A DNA stretch of 28,826 nt from contig JAHYYL010000030.1 in the NCBI GenBank assembly GCA_019424965.1, positions 1-28,826 on the forward strand, in the 5' to 3' direction. This stretch comes from Collinsella sp. (lineage in GTDB: Bacteria > Actinomycetota > Coriobacteriia > Coriobacteriales > Coriobacteriaceae). Positions within the stretch are counted from its first letter, which is position 1. Every line of letters begins with the position of its first letter. This document shows positions 22,601 to 28,826 of this stretch, one piece after another. Both the position numbers and the translations under genes were made by a program. Under the pieces are notes generated by a model, which did not search any database, was not told where the DNA came from, and saw nothing but the letters and a program-made list of their open reading frames with translations.

Positions 22601-23608
22601 GTGGCGAACGCCATCGATCAGCTCACGGACCGCGTGCTCGTGCTCGGCCGCCTTACCATCGTCCGCCGCGCTATTACCGCTGTGGCGGTCACCATTTCTG
22701 CCGTTCTCCAGACATTTCTGATCCAGGCGTTCATTCGGCCCGCCGACTTGCTTCCGAGCGGCCTTACCGGCGTCGCGGTCCTGCTCGATCGCGTCACCTC
22801 GCTCGGCGGCGTTCATATCGACATCTCGCTCGGCATGCTCGCGCTCAACATCCCCGTGGCGCTCCTTTGCTGGAGCGGCATCAGCAAGCGCTTCGTCATC
22901 TTCTCGATGATGCAGGTCATGCTCTCGTCGCTGTTCCTCAACATCTTTCACTTCGCCCCGTTTTTGGGCGACAAGATCATGCTCATCATCTTTGGCGGCG
23001 TGGTCTCGGGCCTGGGCGCCGCCATCGCGCTTAAGTCCGGCGCATCCACCGGCGGCACCGACTTTATCGCGCTGTGGGTTTCCAACCATACAGGCAAGAC
23101 CATCTGGGGCGTCATCTTTGGCTTTAACTGCGCTATCCTGGCGATCTTTGGCTTTATGTTTGGTTGGGACAATGCGGCGTATTCCATCGTGTTCCAGTTT
23201 ATTTCGACCAAGACCATCGACAGTTTCTACCGACGCTACGACCGTGTGACGCTGCAGATCACGACACGCAAGGCAGACGAGGTCATGACAGCCTATGTTG
23301 ACCATTTTCAGCATGGCATTAGCTGCGCCGAGGTCATTGGCGGATACAGCCGCGAAAAGATGTATCTGCTGCACGCCGTTGTCTCGACCTACGAGAGCCA
23401 GGACATTATCAAGCTGGTGTGCGATATTGATCCCGGCGCCGTGATCAATGTGTTCCACACGCTCAACTTTGTGGGCGGCTGGTGGGGCGGTCATGTCGAC
23501 GAGCCCATGCCCACGGCCGTACCCGATCCCGACAAGCCCGCGCGCATGGCCAGCAGGCAGGCGCGCCTCAGCGAGCAGGACAGTCTGCAGCAGGACGACG
23601 GCAAGTAA
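22601..23608 (+). CDS. YitT-family membrane protein with DUF2179 domain
   Basis: This 335-residue protein has about five membrane helices (roughly 20-205) and a soluble C-terminal DUF2179 domain (about 213-295), the standard layout of the YitT family. LPSGLTGVAVLLDR (51-64) and SGASTGGTDFIAL (146-158) are conserved family motifs. The tail (296-335) is acidic and low-complexity. The start is GTG at 22601, with GAAGGGA 6 bases upstream. Members are thought to be transporters or membrane-bound sensors, but their substrates are not established. It is monocistronic and separates the two halves of the sugar-amine gene set, with no obvious link to it. Confidence 0.88.
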   Translation: MANAIDQLTDRVLVLGRLTIVRRAITAVAVTISAVLQTFLIQAFIRPADLLPSGLTGVAVLLDRVTSLGGVHIDISLGMLALNIPVALLCWSGISKRFVIFSMMQVMLSSLFLNIFHFAPFLGDKIMLIIFGGVVSGLGAAIALKSGASTGGTDFIALWVSNHTGKTIWGVIFGFNCAILAIFGFMFGWDNAAYSIVFQFISTKTIDSFYRRYDRVTLQITTRKADEVMTAYVDHFQHGISCAEVIGGYSREKMYLLHAVVSTYESQDIIKLVCDIDPGAVINVFHTLNFVGGWWGGHVDEPMPTAVPDPDKPARMASRQARLSEQDSLQQDDGK

Positions 23609-23634
23609 GGATTTGCTGTATGTGGTGTATCGTT

Positions 23635-23700
23635 TTATCAAACTGAGATAACATATAAAAAGACGTTATATACGTATTAGTTATTTCGCTATTTTGATAA
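23635..23700. promoter_or_regulatory. gntR2 promoter region with ATAACG-type half-sites
   Basis: This A/T-rich stretch contains AGACGTTATA (23661-23670), identical to 17645-17654 in the PTS operator region, and ends in TTATCAAA/TTTGATAA arms (23635-23642 with 23693-23700). Several TATAAA/TATAT boxes are possible -10s. It suggests autoregulation by GntR2. Confidence 0.45.
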
Positions 23701-23712
23701 GAGTGATCAGAT

Positions 23713-24432
23713 ATGCCCGCACCCAAAAATTCACCACTTTACCAGCAGATTTACGACGAAATCAAGGATGCGATCGAGAAAGGTGTTTATGCACCCAAGG
23801 AGCGTATCCCGTCCGAGCTTGAGCTTGCCGAGCAGTACGAGGTAAGCCGCATTACGGTGCGTCGCGCCGTTGAGGAGCTGTGCTCCGATGGCTACCTGGT
23901 TAAGCAGCAGGGCCGCGGCACCTTTGTCTCCACGCCGCACATCAACCGCCAGTTCCACGCCTCGACGCTGCAGACGTTTACCGCGCTGTGTGCCGACAAT
24001 GACATGAAGGCGGGTGCACACGTGGTCGATCGCCAGATTGTGCCGGCACGTCAAAACGAGATGGAGTTCTTTGGCCTGCAGAAGGACGCGCTGCTACTGC
24101 ACATTAAGCGCGTGCGTACGGCCGACGGCGAGCCCATCTTTGAGGAAAACATCTTTGTGCCGTTTGATACATACCGTGAGCTGTTGACGGCCGATCTTGA
24201 GGACAAGTCGATTTTTGCCGAGGTCGAGCGTGTTGGCGGAACGCCGATTGTCTCGGTTGGCTACCGTACGGTCGAGGCCGTTCGCGCTAACGCCGAGCAA
24301 GCGGCCGAGTTGGGCATTGCTCCGCACGATCCACTGCTCAATCTACGCGCCGGCTTTACCGGCCCCAATGGCGAGCCGGTCCTGATGGGTAAGCAGTACT
24401 ACGTGGGATCGCGCTACGTTATGGTGATGTAG
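23713..24432 (+). CDS. GntR/HutC-family transcriptional regulator (GntR2)
   Basis: This 239-residue protein has a winged helix (about 8-72, PLYQQIYDEIKDAIEKGVYA and VSRITVRRAVEEL) and a UTRA effector domain (about 95-235, with KRVRTADGEPIFEENIFVP and a C-terminal PVLMGKQYYVGSRYVMV strand). It resembles GntR3 closely, including the ending VGSRYV, and GntR1 less so. The ribosome site before the ATG is poor (AAGAG, 12 bases away), suggesting low expression. Its promoter shares AGACGTTATA with the PTS promoter. I therefore infer that it controls itself, the PTS-SIS2 operon and perhaps the EamA gene in response to a phosphorylated sugar-amine. Repression is more likely than activation, since the PTS site covers the -10 box. 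Confidence 0.92.
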   Translation: MPAPKNSPLYQQIYDEIKDAIEKGVYAPKERIPSELELAEQYEVSRITVRRAVEELCSDGYLVKQQGRGTFVSTPHINRQFHASTLQTFTALCADNDMKAGAHVVDRQIVPARQNEMEFFGLQKDALLLHIKRVRTADGEPIFEENIFVPFDTYRELLTADLEDKSIFAEVERVGGTPIVSVGYRTVEAVRANAEQAAELGIAPHDPLLNLRAGFTGPNGEPVLMGKQYYVGSRYVMVM

Positions 24433-24438
24433 CTCTAG

Positions 24439-24463
24439 TTGCGCGGTTTTCCAAACCGCGCAA
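24439..24463. repeat. 11-bp hairpin just after gntR2
   Basis: TTGCGCGGTTT and AAACCGCGCAA are perfect complements around a TCC loop, 7 bases after the gntR2 stop. It lacks a T-run but its stability and place suggest a role as mRNA 3' end or weak terminator. Confidence 0.6.
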
Positions 24464-24486
24464 CGGCTCGACGCTGCGCCCTTGGT

Positions 24487-24510
24487 TCCGCCGTTCTAAC
24501 GAACGGCGGA
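24487..24510. repeat. 10-bp hairpin
   Basis: TCCGCCGTTC and GAACGGCGGA pair perfectly around TAAC. It is the second of four palindromes stacked in this gap. No terminator tail is present. Confidence 0.6.
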
Positions 24511-24524
24511 CCGGTCGACGCTGC

Positions 24525-24622
24525 AAACGCCCCTAAGCGGCAATCTGACGTTCAATCGTCGGTCGCGTACCGAAGTACGCTTCCCTCCTCTTTCACGTCA
24601 CCTTGCTCGCTTAGGGGCGTTT
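24525..24622. repeat. 98-base element with perfect 15-bp inverted ends
   Basis: AAACGCCCCTAAGCG (24525-24539) is the exact complement of 24608-24622. Nested inside are TGACGT/ACGTCA (24546-24551 with 24595-24600) and the hairpin GCGTAC-CGAA-GTACGC (24565-24580). The internal TTCCCTCCTCTTTCACG resembles TTTCCCTCTCGCTCACG within the 2729-2810 element. Confidence 0.7.
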
Positions 24623-24670
24623 TCGCTGACTTATGCTCAACCTGCGACGTTTCCACGCCTGTCAAGAGCT

Positions 24671-24726
24671 TAGCCGTTGGGGACGTTCTTAAACGACTAG
24701 TCATTCAAGAACGTCCCCAACGGCTA
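24671..24726. repeat. 20-bp perfect inverted repeat, GGGGAC family
   Basis: TAGCCGTTGGGGACGTTCTT (24671-24690) is the exact complement of 24707-24726, with a 16-base loop that contains GACTAGTC. Here the TTGGGGACGTTC core lies in the stem, unlike the loop-borne copies at 16216 and 20354. It may be two head-to-head copies. Confidence 0.75.
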
Positions 24727-24779
24727 CCCGCAGAATGAGCGTGGCTGACAGCCGTGCGGCACCGGTCCGCATGGCGGCG

Positions 24780-24785
24780 TATAAT
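24780..24785 (+). promoter_or_regulatory. Candidate recQ -10 box
   Basis: A perfect TATAAT lies 31 bases before the recQ start. No -35 box is recognisable at 16-19 bases upstream. Confidence 0.4.
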
Positions 24786-24816
24786 CGGCGGCAGATGACT
24801 TGGACGTTAGGAAACC

Positions 24817-26799
24817 ATGACCGATAGCATGCAGCAGATGGCGCTTGACACGCTCGGCGCCTATTTTGGCTACACCTCGTTTCGCCCGGGGCAGGACCGC
24901 ATGGTGGATGCGATTCTTGCAGGCCGCGATGCGCTGGGTGTTATGCCCACGGGCGCCGGCAAGTCCATTTGCTACCAGGTGCCCGCGCTCATGCTGCCCG
25001 GCATCACCTTTGTGGTGAGTCCGCTGCTGTCGCTTATGGAGGACCAGACCCGTGCGTTGCTCGCGGCGGGTGCGCGACCCAGCTATCTCAACTCCAGCCT
25101 TACTCCGGCCCAGCAAAATACCGTGCTCAAACGGGCACGCGAGGGCCGCTACCAGCTTATGTACGTGGCGCCCGAGCGCCTGCTCGAGCCGCGCTTTTTA
25201 GCCTTTGCGCAGGAGGCTGCGGCCGACGGCGGCATTGGCGTGCCGCTCGTGGCCATTGACGAGGCCCACTGCGTGAGCCAATGGGGCCAGGATTTCCGCC
25301 CCGCCTATCTGCAGATTCGTGAGTTCATCGATTCCCTGCCGCAGCGCCCCATCGTTGCGGCCTTTACCGCTACGGCGACCGAGCGCGTGCGTGCGGACAT
25401 TCAGCAGATGCTCGGCCTGCAAAACCCCGCGACGGTGGTGACGGGCTTCGATCGCAAGAACCTCTACTTTGGTTGCGAGGAGATGGGCGACAAGGCCAAG
25501 ACTGCCTGGGTGCGCGACTACGTGATTGCGCATTCGAGCGAGAGCGGCATCGTGTATTGCTCGACTCGCAAGACGGTCGATGCGCTGGCGGGCGAGCTTG
25601 CCGAGGCGCTGGGACCCAGCGGCATTCGCGTTGGCCGCTACCATGCCGGCATGGGCAACGACGCCCGCCGCCAGAGCCAGCGTGCCTTTATCGACGACGA
25701 CATTCAGGTGATGGTTGCCACCAACGCCTTTGGCATGGGCATCGACAAGCCCAACGTGCGCTACGTGATTCACAACAACGTGCCCGAGAGCATCGAGGCA
25801 TACTACCAAGAGGCGGGCCGCGCTGGCCGCGATGGCGATCCGGCCAGCTGTCACTTGCTGTGGAACGGTAACGATTTTCGTATGCGCCGCTTTTTGATCG
25901 ACCGCGGCGATGCGGCCGACGAGGCGCTCGACGACGAGCAGCGCGCGTGGGCGCTCCAGAACCGTTATCGCCTGCTCAGCCAGATGGAGGGCTACTGCAA
26001 TACCACCGGCTGTCTGCGCGAATACATGCTGCGCTACTTTGGCGATGAGGCCGCGGCCGAGCATGCTGCTGCGGCTGGTGCGGGCGCCACCGCCACGGAC
26101 GACGCCGAGGGCTGCGGCAACTGCAGCAATTGCCTCACGCAGTTCGAGGTCGAGGACGTCACCGATATGGCCCGTGCTGCCGTGCGCTATGTGGCCACGC
26201 GACCCATGCGCTTTGGCAAGTCGCTGATCGCTGATGTGCTCCACGGCGGCAACACCGAGCGCATTCGCCAGATGCATCTGGACGAGGACCGCGGCTACGG
26301 TGAGCTGTCGAGCGAATCGGTCGGGCGCATCAAGGACATCATCGGTCAGCTGTGCGGCCGCGGTTATTTGGCAACCTCGCAGGGGCAGTACCCGGTCGTT
26401 GGGCTGGGCCCGCGTGCCGTCGAGGTCGAGGATGAGGCGTTCGTCTTTACCGTTAAGCGTCGCGCGTCCAAGCGCAAGGCCTCGGCCCGCGCCCGCCGTG
26501 CGGTGGATCTGCTGCGCGAGGAGGCCGAGCTGGATCAGCGCCCGCGCGTGGGCGACGATGCCGAGCTGTTCGAGCGCCTACGCGCCCTGCGCAAGGAGAT
26601 CTCGACCGAGCTGGAGATGGCGCCGTACATGGTCTTTTCCGACAAGGCCCTGCGCGGTCTGTGCCGTCTACGCCCGCAGACGCGCGACGAGCTTGTCCAG
26701 GTCAACGGCATTGGCGAGAAAAAGGCCGACGCCTTTGGCGAGCAGTTTATGGCGGCGATTGAAGAGTTTGAGTCCGAGCATGCACGGGATGGAGCGTAA
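24817..26799 (+). CDS. recQ: ATP-dependent DNA helicase RecQ
   Basis: This 660-residue 3'-5' helicase works in recombination and fork repair. FGYTSFRPGQDRMVDAIL (17-34) is motif 0, Walker A is MPTGAGKS (43-50, Lys49), and the DEAH box is Asp148-His151 followed by CVSQWG, the aromatic-rich loop region. A zinc motif is formed by Cys399, Cys433, Cys436 and Cys439; the first two are separated by a low-complexity Ala/Gly insertion (about 410-430) absent from E. coli RecQ. An RQC winged helix (about 445-540) and an HRDC domain (about 585-655) complete the protein. TAGGA precedes the ATG. The last bases hold the ribosome site (GGAG, 26791-26794) of gntR3, which begins 2 bases after the stop. Confidence 0.96.
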   Translation: MTDSMQQMALDTLGAYFGYTSFRPGQDRMVDAILAGRDALGVMPTGAGKSICYQVPALMLPGITFVVSPLLSLMEDQTRALLAAGARPSYLNSSLTPAQQNTVLKRAREGRYQLMYVAPERLLEPRFLAFAQEAAADGGIGVPLVAIDEAHCVSQWGQDFRPAYLQIREFIDSLPQRPIVAAFTATATERVRADIQQMLGLQNPATVVTGFDRKNLYFGCEEMGDKAKTAWVRDYVIAHSSESGIVYCSTRKTVDALAGELAEALGPSGIRVGRYHAGMGNDARRQSQRAFIDDDIQVMVATNAFGMGIDKPNVRYVIHNNVPESIEAYYQEAGRAGRDGDPASCHLLWNGNDFRMRRFLIDRGDAADEALDDEQRAWALQNRYRLLSQMEGYCNTTGCLREYMLRYFGDEAAAEHAAAAGAGATATDDAEGCGNCSNCLTQFEVEDVTDMARAAVRYVATRPMRFGKSLIADVLHGGNTERIRQMHLDEDRGYGELSSESVGRIKDIIGQLCGRGYLATSQGQYPVVGLGPRAVEVEDEAFVFTVKRRASKRKASARARRAVDLLREEAELDQRPRVGDDAELFERLRALRKEISTELEMAPYMVFSDKALRGLCRLRPQTRDELVQVNGIGEKKADAFGEQFMAAIEEFESEHARDGA

Positions 26800-26801
26800 C
26801 G

Positions 26802-27557
26802 ATGGCTTTCGACGATAAAACTGACCGCACTGACGTGTCCGCCGTGCCGCTGTACCAGCAGGTCATGGACGACCTGAAGGGCGAGATCGCACGCGGCGTG
26901 TACGCGCCCGGCTCGCGCATTCCTTCCGAGATAGAGCTCGCGAAGTCCTACGGCGTGGGGCGCATTACCGTGCGCCGCGCCATCGAGGAGCTGTCGCGCG
27001 CGGGGTACCTCAACCGCCAGCAGGGGAGGGGCACCTTCGTGTGCGCCCCCAAGCTCAAGCGCAAGATTGTCCAGAAAGGCGACGTCCAGAGCTTTTCCGA
27101 GGGTTGCGCCGCCAACGACATGGTGGCCGGAGCGCGCCTGGTGTCGCGCACGGTGGTTGCGGCGACGCACGAGGACGCGGCGTTTTTTGGCGTGGAACCC
27201 GGCTGCGAGCTCATTGTGGTCGAGCGCGTGCGCACGGCAGACGGCGTGCCCGTCATGCTCGAGAACAACGCCTTTGTGCTCGCCGACCATCCCTACCTGC
27301 AGACGCTTGCCGATAAGGACCTCGCCGACAACTCGATCTTCTCGCTCGTTGCCGAGCATTCGGGTCGCGCGCCGCTCAAGTCCGACCCCTGCACCGTGGA
27401 GATTGCGCTGGCGGATGCCCACGCGGCCCCGCTGCTGGAGGTGCCGGTCGGCGAGCCGCTCTTCTATATGGAGGCCTACTTTACCGACGCCGGCGGACGC
27501 CCTCTACTGCTCGGGCGTCAAAAGATCGTGGGCTCGCGCTACGTGTTCGACATCTAA
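26802..27557 (+). CDS. GntR/HutC-family transcriptional regulator (GntR3)
   Basis: This 251-residue regulator has a winged helix (about 15-80, with PLYQQVMDDLKGEIARGVYA and GVGRITVRRAIEEL) and a UTRA domain (about 105-245) ending PLLLGRQKIVGSRYVFDI. It is the closest relative of GntR2 in the window. The start codon lies 2 bases after the recQ stop, with its ribosome site inside recQ, so it is translated from the recQ transcript at least in part. The SIS3 gene starts 145 bases downstream, behind a promoter framed by two 19-base repeats (27567 and 27629). I infer that GntR3 binds these and controls SIS3 in response to its substrate. Whether it also acts on the PTS is unknown. Confidence 0.93.
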   Translation: MAFDDKTDRTDVSAVPLYQQVMDDLKGEIARGVYAPGSRIPSEIELAKSYGVGRITVRRAIEELSRAGYLNRQQGRGTFVCAPKLKRKIVQKGDVQSFSEGCAANDMVAGARLVSRTVVAATHEDAAFFGVEPGCELIVVERVRTADGVPVMLENNAFVLADHPYLQTLADKDLADNSIFSLVAEHSGRAPLKSDPCTVEIALADAHAAPLLEVPVGEPLFYMEAYFTDAGGRPLLLGRQKIVGSRYVFDI

Positions 27558-27566
27558 CGTCCACAG

Positions 27567-27585
27567 ATAGAACAACATAGAACAA
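27567..27585. promoter_or_regulatory. Operator-like repeat before SIS3, copy 1 (ATAGAAC type)
   Basis: ATAGAACAACATAGAACAA contains two ATAGAAC half-sites in direct orientation, 10 bases apart. It is repeated 62 bases downstream with two changes. It lies upstream of the -35 box. Confidence 0.65.
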
Positions 27586-27600
27586 ATTTGCCGGGATGAC

Positions 27601-27629
27601 TTCACGGGCGTTATTACACGTGTTATAAA
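27601..27629 (+). promoter_or_regulatory. SIS3 promoter
   Basis: TTCACG (27601-27606) and TATAAA (27624-27629) are separated by exactly 17 bases. This is the best-formed promoter in the window. The second operator-like repeat begins at the last base of the -10 box. Confidence 0.65.
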
Positions 27630-27647
27630 TAGGACAACATAGAACGA
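27629..27647. promoter_or_regulatory. Operator-like repeat before SIS3, copy 2 (ATAGAAC type)
   Basis: ATAGGACAACATAGAACGA matches copy 1 at 17 of 19 positions. It covers the expected transcription start, an ideal place for a repressor. The two copies are about six helical turns apart, which would allow looping. Confidence 0.65.
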
Positions 27648-27701
27648 CCGCAGGTACGAGCTGCCGTCGTTCAAAGCCGCCACACAAGGAGGAGCGTCAC
27701 C

Positions 27702-28670
27702 GTGAACGCACACGATCTGATTCAGGAAATTATCGAGCGCAAGGGTAAGATCGAGAACGTCTTTTGGATCGCCTGCGGCGGTTCGATGATCGACCTGATG
27801 CCGGCTAACGAGCTGCTCAAGCGCGAGGCCACCACGTTTGCCTCGACGGTCTACACGGCACGCGAGTTTTGCCTGATGGCGCCCAAGAGCCTTGGCGAGA
27901 AGTCACTCGTCATCGCCTGCAGCCACAGCGGCAATACGCAGGAGGTCGTCGATGCCTGCGAGATGGCGCTGGCTGCCGGCGCCGAGGTCGTGACCATGAC
28001 CGACTACGCGGGCTCCAAGATCGACAACGGCAAGTGGACCACCTGGGTCTATCCGTGGGGCAAGGGCGAGTCGCAGGCCGAGGTCCCGCAGGGCATCGGC
28101 GTGCTGATGGCTGCCGAGCTGCTCGACCAGCAGGAGGGCTACGAGGCGCTCGCCGACATGTACACCGGCCTTAAGCAGATGGACGCGCTGCTGCCCGCCG
28201 CCCGCGAGAAGGTTAACGCCGAGCTGGGCGATCGCTTTGCCGAGCTCTGCCAGCAGCACAAGTTCTTCTATATCCTGGGCTCCGGCCCCAACTTTAGCCA
28301 GACCTATGCCATGGCGATCTGCTCGCTCATGGAGATGCAGTGGCAGCACTGCTGCTACATCCACTCCGGCGAGTATTTCCACGGCCCGTTCGAGGCTACC
28401 GAGCCCGGCGTATTCTACTTTGTGCAGCTCGGATCGGGCGAGTGCCGCCCCATGGAGGAGCGTGCGCTCGCGTTCCTCAACACGCACACCGACACGATCA
28501 TGGTGCTCGACGCGCTCGAGTACGGCGTGGGCGAGGTGCCCGCCAGCGTGCGTTCGTACCTGGAGCCGATCTTCTTCTACAACATGAGCTGCGAGCTGCG
28601 CGCCGCCCGCGGCAAGGTGTTCAACCACAGCCCCGAGATTCGTCGCTACATGGGCATCGAGCAGTACTAG
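27702..28670 (+). CDS. SIS-domain sugar isomerase/deglycase, FrlB-like (SIS3)
   Basis: This 322-residue two-SIS protein is the third member of the set. The phosphate loops are IACGGSMIDLMP (23-34) and ACSHSGNTQEVVD (72-84). Glu211 and His227 form the FrlB/GlmS-like catalytic pair within EMQWQHCCYIHSGEYFHGPF. The Ser-Gly-Glu before the histidine region and the following EPGVFYFVQLGS resemble FrlB of E. coli most closely of the three. The C-terminus is RRYMGIEQY. The start is GTG at 27702, behind AAGGAGGAG. It is probably a fructoselysine-6-phosphate deglycase or an enzyme for a related phosphorylated Amadori compound. It has its own promoter and operators and its own terminator, so it is regulated apart from SIS1 and SIS2. 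Confidence 0.87.
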   Translation: MNAHDLIQEIIERKGKIENVFWIACGGSMIDLMPANELLKREATTFASTVYTAREFCLMAPKSLGEKSLVIACSHSGNTQEVVDACEMALAAGAEVVTMTDYAGSKIDNGKWTTWVYPWGKGESQAEVPQGIGVLMAAELLDQQEGYEALADMYTGLKQMDALLPAAREKVNAELGDRFAELCQQHKFFYILGSGPNFSQTYAMAICSLMEMQWQHCCYIHSGEYFHGPFEATEPGVFYFVQLGSGECRPMEERALAFLNTHTDTIMVLDALEYGVGEVPASVRSYLEPIFFYNMSCELRAARGKVFNHSPEIRRYMGIEQY

Positions 28671-28692
28671 GTAACGGGAATTATCTTTTTTG

Positions 28693-28724
28693 ACGGGGTC
28701 TGCGCTGCGCGCGGGCCCCGTTTT
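28693..28724 (+). terminator. Intrinsic terminator after SIS3
   Basis: An 8-bp stem (ACGGGGTC with GGCCCCGT, one T-G pair) closes a GC-rich loop and is followed by TTTT. It lies 22 bases after the stop codon. The remaining 100 bases to the window end show no gene. Confidence 0.8.
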
Positions 28725-28826
28725 GCGTTGTGGCGGCCGGATTCGTGTCTGCGCGAAAACGAAGGTGAATACTTTTCCGCGAAGTGAACGACCTATTTTG
28801 GACCCCCGAAGCATCCACACTTTTTG

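Larger units (their letters stand above)
24433..24816. other. Palindrome-rich gap between gntR2 and recQ
   Basis: No gene is supported. From left to right it holds an 11-bp hairpin (24439-24463), a 10-bp hairpin (24487-24510), a 98-base element with 15-bp ends (24525-24622), a 20-bp perfect dyad of the GGGGAC family (24671-24726), and the recQ -10 box (24780-24785). Confidence 0.65.

Noticed and set aside
28741..28826. Another inverted-repeat element at the window end
   Set aside because: It looks repeat-like (CGCGAAAA and TTTTCCGCG arms) but is cut by the window edge and the similarity to the 22341 element is loose, so it is not listed as a feature.

Overview
The window looks like chromosomal DNA from a high-GC member of the Actinomycetota, most likely a gut Coriobacteriia of the Collinsella type. 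This rests on base composition, SD-led genes (AAGGAGG-like sites), the protein families present, and the known ability of Collinsella to consume glycated amino acids. It is a judgement from content; no database search was run.

Positions 1-13,600 are mostly housekeeping and DNA repair: tRNA-Asp; an Rrf2-type iron-sulfur regulator closely followed by a MutY-like glycosylase that lacks the usual iron-sulfur cluster; rubrerythrin; a small membrane protein; RmuC; an ABC exporter; endonuclease III; the transcription-repair coupling factor Mfd; a PAP2 phosphatase; and a threonine aldolase. A GNAT acetyltransferase closes this part.

Positions 14,150-22,250 hold a sugar-amine uptake and breakdown island. 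A HutC-type GntR regulator is divergent from a SIS-domain protein (SIS1). These are followed by an EamA transporter, a mannose-family PTS (fused EIIAB, then EIIC and EIID), a second SIS protein (SIS2) and a HAD phosphatase. A second part of the system lies after a YitT protein: a second GntR regulator (23,713), RecQ, a third GntR regulator whose start is 2 bases after the recQ stop, and a third SIS protein (SIS3). All three SIS proteins keep the Glu-x15-His pair used by FrlB and GlmS. They are best read as deglycases or isomerases acting on phosphorylated Amadori-type or amino-sugar compounds brought in by the PTS.

The promoters of these transport and SIS genes carry three different repeated operator-like sequences: TGTAT-type before SIS1 and gntR1; ATAACG-type before EamA, the PTS and perhaps gntR2; and ATAGAAC-type around the SIS3 promoter. 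This suggests one circuit with three regulators, each reading its own ligand.

The intergenic spaces are rich in hairpin repeats. One family has GGGAC-containing loops or stems, resembling REP elements moved by RAYT transposases: 14,154, 16,216, 20,354, 21,567 and 24,671. There are also larger perfect-ended inverted-repeat elements at 2,729, 16,145, 22,341 and 24,525. No CRISPR array, integrase, transposase or phage gene was seen.
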